This document shows positions 1 through 7,223 of a stretch of DNA of 11,757 nucleotides, in pieces. Origin of the DNA: Actinomycetes bacterium (GTDB lineage: Bacteria > Actinomycetota > Acidimicrobiia > Acidimicrobiales > Microtrichaceae); contig JAEZFI010000120.1 in NCBI GenBank assembly GCA_023437745.1, positions 1 through 11,757 of the forward strand. Reading direction: 5' to 3'. How positions within the stretch are numbered: position 1 is the first letter of the stretch; the number at the start of each line of letters is the position of its first letter. The notes under the pieces were generated by a model that saw only the letters and a program-made list of their open reading frames with translations, made no database searches and had not been told where the DNA came from. The translations under genes and the position numbers were made by a program.

Positions 1-26
1 CCGGCCGGCCCGGGTGCGAGGAGGGT

Positions 27-39
27 CGGGGCCGCCCCG
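27..39 (-). terminator. small GC hairpin after the acylase stop codon
   Basis: A perfect 5-bp stem (CGGGG / CCCCG) with a 3-base loop lies directly beyond the stop codon of the minus-strand acylase gene. There is no T tract. GC-rich hairpins without a U tract are common at actinobacterial gene ends, but a stem this short also arises by chance at this base composition, so the call is weak. Confidence 0.2.
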
Positions 40-2637
40 TCAGCCACGCACCGTGACGGTCGACGTGGTGGTCCTGGCCACGTCCTCCTCACGGAAGGCG
101 ACGTCGCGCCAGTCCTTCTCGGAGAACCGCTCGGTGGCCTCGGTGTAGAGGGGATCCTTGCGGTTCGCCGTGTTGCCGTAGGTGAGGAACGCCTTGGCCA
201 CCGGCCCGTCCGGGGTGAAGGAGAGCGCGAGCAGGAACGAGGTGCCGTTGTTGACGCGGTAGCCCGTCGTCGTGCGGCCGCCCCCGGTCACCTCGGCGAG
301 CGACGACCCCGGCGCGAGGGGTTCACGCTCGAGCTCGAGGAGGGCCGGGTCGAGCGTCGACCACCCTCGGCCCCACCCCACGACGTTGGTCGTACCGTCG
401 GCGGCGTTGCCGCCGTGGATGGGGACGAGCGTCCCGTTGCGGTCGGCCGCCTGCAGATCGCCGAGCGGGACGTCGACGGCGACGCCGGCCTTCTCGAGGG
501 TCTGGACTGCACGGGCGAGGTTCACCGCGATCGGATCGTCGCCCGTGCCGGGCGCCGGGGCGAGGCCGCTCGGCGTCGAGATCGGCGAGGCAGGATCGAA
601 CGGCGTGGCCCACAGCGGACCGGCATCGCTGAGCTGCCGGTTGTCGAACCGGCCAACCGTCTCACGCCAGAGCGCCGGGCCGGCCCGGTCGATGTCGTAG
701 ACGCCGTCCCACCCGTCGAGCACGTCACAGGCGGGACCGAGGTCCACGGTGCCCGCCGGGAGGAGCTCGCCACCGTCGGGGTCGGGGACGGCCGGGACGG
801 TCACCGATCCGACTGCGCGGCAGCGTGCCACGACGTCGTCGAGCAGCGCACGCGAGGTGTAGCCGCGGTTCTGCAGCGCGGCATCGGCGAGCTCGTCGAG
901 GGTGAACACGCCGTCGTCGCCGGACGGACCGGCGGCCGTCGTGTCGTCGAGCACCGTCGCGTTCTCGCGGGTGCGGGGCGACCGCGGCGTGCGCTGACGC
1001 CCGTGGAGGGGCGAGTAGTCGCCCTCGAGCAGCGCGGTGGCGTGGGGGACCCAGAACGAGTCGTTCGCGTTGAACAGGTAGTCGCTCCGCTCGACGACCG
1101 GCATCTCGGAGTAGGGGACGAGCCCCGGGTCGCGTGCGCCGTCGACGACCTCCCACTCGAACGTCGAGTCGCTGCCGTCGAGCAGCACCGCACCGTTGTC
1201 GGCGGCGATCTTGACGATCGGGTCGCTCTCCAGCGACGCCTCGTACGCGGCGATGGCAGCGTCCGAGAGCTTCGGGGTGGCCGAGGTGTCGGCGTACCAG
1301 GCCCTGCCGTCGGCGGACGCGGCGATCGTGTTGAACAGCGGCACGCCGGTGTAGGTCCGGTGGGCGTCGATCAGGCCGTCGAGGTCCTTCGCCTGCATCA
1401 TCGCCAGGTACTGCTCGATGAACTCGTCGTTCTCGATGTTGGCGTCGCGGATCGTGATCGTGCCGGCCTCCGACCAGCCGAAGCCGGGGAAGTCGAGGAT
1501 CGGGCCGTAGTGGCTCCGCCACATCGTCCGGGTCAGCGGCGTGACGGCGCCGTCGTCCCCGAGCACGTCGATCGTGATGTCCGTGGGGGTCATCGCCCGC
1601 TCGGCGCCGTCGTAGCGGTACGAGGTGGGCTTGCCCGGCACCAGGTCGAGTCGGTAGGCGGTGAAGCGGTTGCCCGCCGAGACCGTGTGGGTCCACCCGA
1701 AGTTCTCGGTGAACCCGATGCCGACCCCCGGCAGGCCGGAGAGCTGGACGCCGTAGATGTCGACCTCGCCGGGGATGGTCAGGTGCACCTCCCAGAAGCG
1801 GAGCTGGCCTTCCCACGGGAAGTGGGGGTTGGCCACGAGCATGCCGCCGCCGTCGGCCGAGCGGTCCTTGCCGATCGCCCAGCCGTTCGACGCGACGACG
1901 GGTTCGATGGGGCCCGCCGCTTCCTCGTCGTCGCCCGGCGTGGTGGTGACCGGCTCCTCCGGCTCCGGGGTGGAGGTCGACGTGTCGGTGGGTGCCGTCG
2001 TGGTGGTCGACACCGGTTCGGTGCCCGGCGGGTGCGCGGTGGCGATCATCGAGGACACGGCGCCGCTCGAGGCCTGCAGCGCGATCGAACGCGCGTAGGC
2101 GTACACGTCGCCGGGTTCGAGCGGGACCAGCCAGTCCTCGCCCGCGCACCAGTCGTCGATGCCGTCGGCGCCGACCTCGGCGAGGTGCGCGTTCCAGCCG
2201 TCGGTGTAGGCGGTGAGCAGCTGCTTCACGCCCTCGCTCGCCTTCTCCCAGTCGGCGAGGGCGACCTCACGGATGCCGATGGCCCGCCAGGCGAGGTCCG
2301 ACAGGATGTTGGCGTCGTCCTCGCCGGGGCCGAACCACTTCGCCCGCTCGCCCTTCAGCTTGATCATCTGGTCGGCCAGGTCGCAGGTGCGGTCCTCGCC
2401 GCTGGCCCAGCCCTGCCCGAAGGAGAGGCCTTCGAGGTTCTCGGCGGTGATGTGGGGGACGCCGCCCTCCCCTCGGCGGATCGTGGCCCGGTAGCCCTTC
2501 TCGTCCTTGCCGAGGACGGTCTCCTTGCCGTCGTCGCCGTTGGCCTCGTCGCCGTCGTCGCCCGAGCAGCCGGCGGCGACGAGGGCGAGGCCGACGATCG
2601 TCGCGGCGAGACGTCGGCGCGATCGGGAGGTGTGCAT
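40..2637 (-). CDS. penicillin acylase family (S45) Ntn-hydrolase, lipoprotein
   Basis: An 865-residue secreted hydrolase of the penicillin amidase / acyl-homoserine-lactone acylase family, which cleaves amide bonds after self-processing into alpha and beta chains. Seen: an n-region rich in Arg, a hydrophobic stretch, and a lipobox ending at Cys24, so the protein is probably anchored outside the membrane. The beta chain should start at Ser250 in the motif SNGWAIG. His272 falls at beta position 23, as expected for the family, and the NAND motif at 523-526 probably holds the oxyanion Asn. The WTHTV motif is at 315-319. Length matches the family. A Thr/Pro/Glu-rich low-complexity stretch (about 205-248) lies directly before Ser250, where the spacer propeptide is removed in relatives. 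The start ATG has a strong GAGGGG ribosome site seven bases upstream. The natural substrate cannot be read from sequence; AHLs, lipopeptides and beta-lactams are all possible. The gene lies 81 bp downstream of the helicase gene and may have its own promoter. Confidence 0.93.
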   Translation of the reverse strand: MHTSRSRRRLAATIVGLALVAAGCSGDDGDEANGDDGKETVLGKDEKGYRATIRRGEGGVPHITAENLEGLSFGQGWASGEDRTCDLADQMIKLKGERAKWFGPGEDDANILSDLAWRAIGIREVALADWEKASEGVKQLLTAYTDGWNAHLAEVGADGIDDWCAGEDWLVPLEPGDVYAYARSIALQASSGAVSSMIATAHPPGTEPVSTTTTAPTDTSTSTPEPEEPVTTTPGDDEEAAGPIEPVVASNGWAIGKDRSADGGGMLVANPHFPWEGQLRFWEVHLTIPGEVDIYGVQLSGLPGVGIGFTENFGWTHTVSAGNRFTAYRLDLVPGKPTSYRYDGAERAMTPTDITIDVLGDDGAVTPLTRTMWRSHYGPILDFPGFGWSEAGTITIRDANIENDEFIEQYLAMMQAKDLDGLIDAHRTYTGVPLFNTIAASADGRAWYADTSATPKLSDAAIAAYEASLESDPIVKIAADNGAVLLDGSDSTFEWEVVDGARDPGLVPYSEMPVVERSDYLFNANDSFWVPHATALLEGDYSPLHGRQRTPRSPRTRENATVLDDTTAAGPSGDDGVFTLDELADAALQNRGYTSRALLDDVVARCRAVGSVTVPAVPDPDGGELLPAGTVDLGPACDVLDGWDGVYDIDRAGPALWRETVGRFDNRQLSDAGPLWATPFDPASPISTPSGLAPAPGTGDDPIAVNLARAVQTLEKAGVAVDVPLGDLQAADRNGTLVPIHGGNAADGTTNVVGWGRGWSTLDPALLELEREPLAPGSSLAEVTGGGRTTTGYRVNNGTSFLLALSFTPDGPVAKAFLTYGNTANRKDPLYTEATERFSEKDWRDVAFREEDVARTTTSTVTVRG

Positions 2638-2654
2638 GCCGGTTCCCCTCTGCC

Positions 2655-2670
2655 TCCACCCGGCGGTGGA
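2655..2670 (-). promoter_or_regulatory. inverted repeat in the acylase leader
   Basis: TCCACC-CGGC-GGTGGA is a perfect 6-bp inverted repeat with a 4-base loop. It lies just upstream of the GAGGGG ribosome site of the acylase gene. It could be an RNA hairpin that affects ribosome access, or a small operator. Function is inferred from position only. Confidence 0.25.
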
Positions 2671-2679
2671 AGCGGATCG

Positions 2680-2685
2680 AGCGTA
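2680..2685 (-). promoter_or_regulatory. candidate -10 box (TACGCT) for the acylase gene
   Basis: TACGCT on the minus strand fits the actinobacterial TANNNT -10 pattern and sits about 40 bases before the acylase ATG, in the 81-base gap after the helicase gene. No clear -35 is visible. If it is real, the acylase has its own transcript instead of relying on read-through from the helicase gene. Confidence 0.3.
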
Positions 2686-2718
2686 ATCAGGACAGGTCGG
2701 AGCGTGGTGGCACGAGCG

Positions 2719-4800
2719 TCACGGTCGGCGCCAGAGGACGACGGGGAGCACCGGCCCCGAGCCTGCGCCGCGGAGGGCTTCCGCGGCGGCGGTGAGCGTC
2801 CAGCCGGAGCGGGCCACGTCGTCGACGAGCAGCACGGGACCGGAGGGCAGGTCCGCGCCGACCGAGAACGTGTCGACGACGTTCCCCGCCTGGCGGACGG
2901 AGTTCTCCATCGACTGCTGGGCGGGGTGACCGTCCCAGGTGCGATCGAGCGCCGCGACGAACTGCATCCGCCCGACCTCGGCGATCCGCTCCGCGAGCGA
3001 TCCGATGAGCACGGGGTGGCGCCGCGACGGCACGGGGCAGACCCACGTGGGCCGCTCGGGCCACTGCCAGCGCTTGAGCATGCGAGCGACGCCGCCGAAG
3101 AGCTCGTCGCTGATCGGCCCGTCCGGCGCGTCGAGGGCCGCCATGACCGACGCCGACCAGCCCGGGTCCGTGCCGAAGGCGAGCGCCCGACCGGGCTCGG
3201 CGCGGAGCGCCGGTGGGATGTTGCCCTTCCGGAGGTCGAAGCCGCGGGGCCACTGCTTGCGAGGCTCGATCTCGAAGTTGGACGACCTGAGGTCGGCGAG
3301 CGCGGTCGCCACCAGCTCGGGGTCGAGCGTCCGGTCGGAGCGGTTGCCGGTGCAGTTGTCGCAGCGTCCGCAGGCGGTGGCCTCGGGATCGTCGAGCGCC
3401 GTGCGCAGCAGCTCCATGCGACAGCGGTCCGATGCCAGGTAGTCGAGCATGGTGGCCTGTTCCGCCCGGCGTGCGGCGGCGACCCCTTCGAGGCGTTCCG
3501 TGTCGTAGCGCCAGGGCGAGTCCGTCCCGACCCACGCGCTGCCCTGGCGCTCGACTGCGCCTTCGACGTCGAGGACCTTCAGCAGCGCCTCGAGCCGCCC
3601 GCGCCGCATGTTGACCGCGCCCTCGAGGTCCGCGACGCTCACCGGCCCGTTGGCCCGGATCTCGTCGAGGACCGCCTCGACCTGGTCCTTCGGAGGGAAC
3701 GCCGTGGAGTCGAAGTAGCTCCAGATCGCCCGGTCCTCGAACGAGGGCAGGAGCACGGCCCTGGCGGACGCGATGGCCCGGCCGGCTCGCCCCACCTGCT
3801 GGTAGTAGGCGATCGGGGAGGACGGCGCGCCGAGGTGGACGACGAACGCGAGGTCACCCTTGTCGTAGCCCATGCCCAGGGCGGAGGTGGCCACGACGCA
3901 GCGCAGCCGGTTCTCCTTGAGGTCCGCCTCGATCCGCTCGCGTTCCGCCGGGTCGGTCGATCCCGTGTAGGCCGCGGCGTCGACCCCCTGGGCGACGAGG
4001 AAGTCCGCGACCCGCTCGACCTCGGCGACGGTCAGGCAGTACACGATGCCGGAGCCCTGGTGCCCGTCGCTGGTGTCGCGGAGGTCCTGCACGAGCCATG
4101 CCAGCCGCTCGGCCGCGGTGGGCAGGTCGACCACCGAGAGGGCCAGGCTCTCGCGGTCGAGGTTGCCCCGGAGGGTGAGGGTGTCCGCGCCGATCTGGGT
4201 GGCGACGTCGGCCGAGACCCGGGCGTTGGCGGTGGCGGTCGTGGCGAGGACCGGCACGTCGGGCGCCAGGCGCTCGATGACCGAGCCGATCCGGCGGTAG
4301 TCGGGCCGGAAGTCGTGGCCCCAGTCGGACACGCAGTGGGCCTCGTCGATCACGAGGAACCCGACCGAACCGGCCAGGCGGGGGAGGATCCGCTCGCGGA
4401 ACGTCGGGTTGTTGAGGCGCTCGGGCGAGATCAGGAGCACGTCGACCCGCCCGGCGGCGAGCTCCTGGAAGACCTCGTCCCAGGAGTCGACGTTGGTGGA
4501 GTTGACGGTGTGGGCGCGCAGGCCCATCCGCCCGGCCGCTTCGACCTGGTCCCGCATCAGGGCGAGCAGCGGCGACACGACGAGGGTGGGTCCGGCGCCG
4601 GCGTCGCGCAGGAGGCGGGTGGCGATCCAGTAGACCGCGGACTTGCCCCAACCGGTGCGCTGGACCACCAGCACCCGCCGGTGCTCGTCGGCGAGCGCCT
4701 CGATCGCGGTCAGCTGGTCGTCGCGCAGCCGGGCGCCGGGGCCGGCGAGGGTCTCGAGGAGGTCCTGGGCGCGGGTGGCGACGGTCGGTGCGGTGGTCAC
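2719..4800 (-). CDS. RecQ-family DNA helicase fused to C-terminal phosphoribosyltransferase domain
   Basis: ATP-dependent 3'-5' DNA helicase of the RecQ type. With the GTG start at 4800 it is 693 residues. Motifs: motif 0 Gln29 (RDDQLTAI), Walker A QRTGWGKS (47-54), DEAH (152-155) followed by the RecQ signature CVSDWGHDFRPDYRRI, motif III TTATA (187-191), and motif VI YQQVGRAGR (333-341). Cys460, 477, 480 and 483 form the RecQ zinc site. There is no HRDC domain. The last ~150 residues resemble a ComF-like type I phosphoribosyltransferase, with VCPVPSRR near 587 and the PRPP-loop motif LLVDDVARSGWTLT at 657-670. Helicases with this tail are known in actinobacteria; the role of the tail is not established to my knowledge. 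Start choice: GGAAGG lies eight bases before GTG 4800. The longer ATG at 4872 lies inside a terminator-like hairpin and would add 24 residues without recognisable homology. Confidence 0.9.
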   Translation of the reverse strand: MTTAPTVATRAQDLLETLAGPGARLRDDQLTAIEALADEHRRVLVVQRTGWGKSAVYWIATRLLRDAGAGPTLVVSPLLALMRDQVEAAGRMGLRAHTVNSTNVDSWDEVFQELAAGRVDVLLISPERLNNPTFRERILPRLAGSVGFLVIDEAHCVSDWGHDFRPDYRRIGSVIERLAPDVPVLATTATANARVSADVATQIGADTLTLRGNLDRESLALSVVDLPTAAERLAWLVQDLRDTSDGHQGSGIVYCLTVAEVERVADFLVAQGVDAAAYTGSTDPAERERIEADLKENRLRCVVATSALGMGYDKGDLAFVVHLGAPSSPIAYYQQVGRAGRAIASARAVLLPSFEDRAIWSYFDSTAFPPKDQVEAVLDEIRANGPVSVADLEGAVNMRRGRLEALLKVLDVEGAVERQGSAWVGTDSPWRYDTERLEGVAAARRAEQATMLDYLASDRCRMELLRTALDDPEATACGRCDNCTGNRSDRTLDPELVATALADLRSSNFEIEPRKQWPRGFDLRKGNIPPALRAEPGRALAFGTDPGWSASVMAALDAPDGPISDELFGGVARMLKRWQWPERPTWVCPVPSRRHPVLIGSLAERIAEVGRMQFVAALDRTWDGHPAQQSMENSVRQAGNVVDTFSVGADLPSGPVLLVDDVARSGWTLTAAAEALRGAGSGPVLPVVLWRRP

Positions 4801-4808
4801 CCCGACAG

Positions 4809-4814
4809 CCTTCC
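4809..4814 (-). promoter_or_regulatory. ribosome binding site that sets the helicase start
   Basis: GGAAGG on the minus strand is separated by eight bases from the GTG at 4800-4798. It supports this GTG over the in-frame ATG at 4872, which is embedded in the hairpin at 4856-4895. Confidence 0.55.
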
Positions 4815-4855
4815 ACCTCGCTGTGACAGCGGCCGACGGCCGGCGTCCACCCGCA

Positions 4856-4895
4856 CCCGGGGTGAGGCGCATCGTGGCGATGCGCTCACCCCGGG
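4856..4895 (-). terminator. strong hairpin terminator of the osmoprotectant operon
   Basis: The left arm (4856-4874) and right arm (4878-4895) pair over 18 bp with one bulged G and a 3-base loop. The hairpin starts eight bases after the stop codon of the solute-binding protein gene. There is no T tract on either strand, as is usual for high-GC actinobacterial terminators. It separates the importer operon from the helicase gene. Being nearly symmetric it would form on either strand, but only minus-strand genes flank it. Confidence 0.7.
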
Positions 4896-4903
4896 GAGGG
4901 AGA

Positions 4904-5824
4904 TCAGGAGAGCAGGTCCTTCGACGTCAGCCACTCCTTGGCGACGTCGTCGGCTTCCTGCTTCTCGATGTCGGTGGAGATGTTCCAGGCGATCAGGTCG
5001 TCGGTGGTGATCGCCTGGCTCAGCTCGTCGAGGTCCTTGGCGAGGTCCGGGTAGGCGTCGAGGACGTCGTTGCGGACGATGGGGGCGATGTTCTGCGGCG
5101 GCAGCATCCCCTTGTCGTCCTCGAGCACCTTGAAGTCGCCGGACGTGAGCTCGGGGGCGGTGCTGCCCCACATCACCATGTCGACCTCCTTGGCCTTGAG
5201 CGCCTCGCCCAGGAGGGGTCCGAACTCGATGGTCTTCGTGTCCTTGAAGGTGATGCCGTACACGTTCGGGTCGGTGAGGCCGAGGTAGCACTGGGGGCGC
5301 TCGAAGCACTCCGACGCGCCGCCGAACACGTAGTCGAGCCCGGCCACGTCCGAGATCTTCTCGGCCGGCGAGTCGCTGCGCACCACGAGCGCGTCGCCGT
5401 CGATGGCCGGGGAGTAGGGGAGCAGCGTCGCGCCGAGGTCGGCGATGGGCTTGGTGATCACCGAGACGACCGTGTCGGCGTCGGCGGACGCCGGTGCGTC
5501 GGGTGCCAGCGCGGCCTGGTCGCCGCCGATGTAGTCGATGATCAGGTCGACGTCGCCGTTCTCGATCGCGTCGAGGGCCTCGGTGCGGAACCCGGCGGGC
5601 GTCAGGATCTCGACGTCGTAGCCCTTGGCCTCGAGGTACTGGCCGTACACCTGGGCGAGGGTGATGGAGCCGCTGAAGTCCTGGCCGCGGATCTTGATCG
5701 TCGGGCCCTCCTTGGCATCGCCGGCCGGCGAGCTGCTGTCGGGCTCGTCGTCGCCGCACGCGGTGGCCACGAAGGCGAGGGCGAAGATGATCGCTGCGAT
5801 CTTCAGGAGCGGGGATTTTCTCAT
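4904..5824 (-). CDS. glycine betaine/choline-type ABC transporter substrate-binding lipoprotein
   Basis: Extracytoplasmic solute receptor of the OpuAC/ProX family; it delivers an osmoprotectant to the two permeases encoded just upstream. It has 306 residues from ATG 5824. The signal peptide MRKSPLLK plus a hydrophobic core ends in ATAC, with Cys23 as the lipidated residue, followed by an acidic/Ser-rich linker to about residue 40. The family core begins near IKIRGQDF (44-50). DLIIDYIGG (93-101) matches the family's conserved hinge region. Cys173 and Cys179 (ECFERPQC) form a pair commonly seen in actinobacterial members and may be a disulfide. A second ATG at 5839, five codons upstream, overlaps the permease stop as ATGA and fits the overlap pattern of the operon. 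I prefer 5824 because it gives a cleaner signal peptide and has GGA six bases before it. Substrate could be glycine betaine, proline betaine, carnitine or choline; sequence alone does not decide. Confidence 0.9.
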   Translation of the reverse strand: MRKSPLLKIAAIIFALAFVATACGDDEPDSSSPAGDAKEGPTIKIRGQDFSGSITLAQVYGQYLEAKGYDVEILTPAGFRTEALDAIENGDVDLIIDYIGGDQAALAPDAPASADADTVVSVITKPIADLGATLLPYSPAIDGDALVVRSDSPAEKISDVAGLDYVFGGASECFERPQCYLGLTDPNVYGITFKDTKTIEFGPLLGEALKAKEVDMVMWGSTAPELTSGDFKVLEDDKGMLPPQNIAPIVRNDVLDAYPDLAKDLDELSQAITTDDLIAWNISTDIEKQEADDVAKEWLTSKDLLS

Positions 5825-5835
5825 GCAGGTTCCGT

Positions 5836-6561
5836 TCATCGTCGGGCGACTCGGCGGCGCCGCCGAACCCCGTGGGGAAGGACCCGCTCGAGCAGGCCGA
5901 AGGCTAGACCCGTGACCGTGGCGAGTGCGGCGATGAGCAGCGCACCCGCGATCACCAGGCTGTTGTTGTTCTGGCCCAGCCCGTCGCGCACGTAGCGACC
6001 GAGGCCGTCGCCGCCCAGGAAGGCTCGGATCGGCTCGGTGGCCACCACCTGGACGGCGGCCACGCGGACGCCCGTGACGATCAGGGTCGTGCCGAGCGCG
6101 AGCTCCACCCGCCAGAGGACGGCCCGCTCCCGGAACCCCATGGCCCGCGCCGCGTCGACCGTCGCCGGGTCGACCTGCTCGATCGCCGTGTAGGTGTTGA
6201 GGAAGATCGGGGGCAGCGCGAGGAGCATCAGGCCGACCACGATCGGCCAGGGCTCGAACCCCCAGCCGCGGCGCAGCGAGATCGGCACCAGCAGCCCGGC
6301 GATCGCGAAGGTGGGGACCGCCCGGCTCAGCGTCACGGCCCAGGTGGCCAGCAGCCGACCGCGGCGGCGGTGCGCGAGCACTGCGGCGAGGGGCACCGCC
6401 ACGACGACGGCGGCCAGGACGACGGCGCCTGCGAGCGCGACGGTCTCGCGCAGGGACTCGAGGATCCCGTCCGCACCGGTCCAGCTGTCGGCGTCGAAGA
6501 GCCATTCGGCGACGCCGATGTCACGCCGGACCGCTGCCTGGGCGAGGAGCGCCGCCGTCAC
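5836..6561 (-). CDS. osmoprotectant ABC transporter permease 2 (ProW/OpuCD-like)
   Basis: Integral membrane subunit of the importer, 241 residues from GTG 6561. Hydrophobic segments near 43-63, 82-98, 105-126, 160-180 and 202-222 fit the five to six spans of the family. The EAA-type cytoplasmic loop that docks on the ATPase lies around 136-156 (DAARAMGFRERAVLWRVELAL region). The C-terminus is very Arg-rich (HGVRRRRRVARR), as expected for a cytoplasmic tail. The start was chosen because GTG 6561 overlaps the stop of permease 1 as GTGA, exactly like the ATPase/permease 1 junction; the frame stays open further upstream only as overlap with that gene. Before the first span there are about 40 extra residues, including a Trp- and Asp-containing stretch (AEWLFDADSW), likely outside or at the membrane surface. 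Confidence 0.88.
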   Translation of the reverse strand: MTAALLAQAAVRRDIGVAEWLFDADSWTGADGILESLRETVALAGAVVLAAVVVAVPLAAVLAHRRRGRLLATWAVTLSRAVPTFAIAGLLVPISLRRGWGFEPWPIVVGLMLLALPPIFLNTYTAIEQVDPATVDAARAMGFRERAVLWRVELALGTTLIVTGVRVAAVQVVATEPIRAFLGGDGLGRYVRDGLGQNNNSLVIAGALLIAALATVTGLAFGLLERVLPHGVRRRRRVARR

Positions 6562-7223
6562 GCCCGAGACCGCCTGGTCCACGGCGTCAGGAGCCGCCCC
6601 ACGAGCTGGATCGTGAGGTCGAGGACGAGGGCCAGCGCGATCGACAGCCCGGCCCCGATCGTCATCGGCGTCCAGAACGTGCGCCGGAGCCCGTCGAGGA
6701 TCAGGCGCCCGAGACCGCCCTGGCCGACGATCGCCGCCACCGTGACGAGCCCGACGGTCGACACGGCGGCGATGCGGAGCCCGGTGACGATGTAGGGCAG
6801 CGCGATCGGCAGCTCGACGGTGAGGACGCGCCGGGCTGCGGTCATCCCCATGCCCTCGGCCGCCTCTCGCGCGCTGGAGGGCACCGATCGGAAGCCGGCG
6901 ACGATGTTCGTGACGAGGACGAGCAGCGTGTAGCCCACGAGCGGCACGACCGCGGTCGTGGTGGAGAGGCCGGTGTAGGGCACCAGCAGGCCGAAGAGGG
7001 CGACGCTCGGGATCGTGTAGATGAACCCGGCGATGCCGGTGATCGGCGTGGCCGTCCAGCGGAATCGCAGCGCCACTGCGGCGAGCGCTGCCGACAGGAC
7101 GACCCCGAGCGCCACCGAGATGAGCGTCAGTCGGACGTGCTGCGTGAGCGCCTCGCTGACCTGGTCCCACTCGTCGACGAAGAACTCCCACCTGACGATG
7201 GGGTTGGTCGCCTGGGCGATCAC
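6558..7223 (-). CDS. osmoprotectant ABC transporter permease 1 (ProW/OpuCB-like)
   Basis: Integral membrane subunit of the importer, 221 residues from GTG 7223. Predicted spans lie near 32-52, 61-84, 91-111, 142-166 and 188-208. The EAA loop is well conserved at about 120-141 (EAAEGMGMTAARRVLTVELP), the site that contacts the ATPase, and the GQGGLG motif follows at 167-172, as is typical for OpuCB/OpuCD proteins. The N-terminal stretch WEFFVDEWDQV resembles the start of family members. The GTG overlaps the ATPase stop by four bases (GTGA), which indicates translational coupling; a GAAGG lies 12 bases upstream inside the ATPase gene. With permease 2 it should form the heterodimeric channel. 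Confidence 0.9.
   Translation of the reverse strand: MIAQATNPIVRWEFFVDEWDQVSEALTQHVRLTLISVALGVVLSAALAAVALRFRWTATPITGIAGFIYTIPSVALFGLLVPYTGLSTTTAVVPLVGYTLLVLVTNIVAGFRSVPSSAREAAEGMGMTAARRVLTVELPIALPYIVTGLRIAAVSTVGLVTVAAIVGQGGLGRLILDGLRRTFWTPMTIGAGLSIALALVLDLTIQLVGRLLTPWTRRSRA

Noticed and set aside
415..5010. A 1531-codon open frame on the plus strand, antisense to the acylase and helicase genes
   Set aside because: It lies opposite two genes with intact domain motifs, its translation is an Arg/Gly/Val/Asp-rich run with no recognisable domain, and high third-position GC makes such antisense frames long by default.
5836..7191. A single 451-residue permease from a longer frame through both permease genes
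   Set aside because: The N-terminal half is a shadow frame of permease 1 with no membrane spans; the real permease 2 starts at GTG 6561 with a GTGA overlap.
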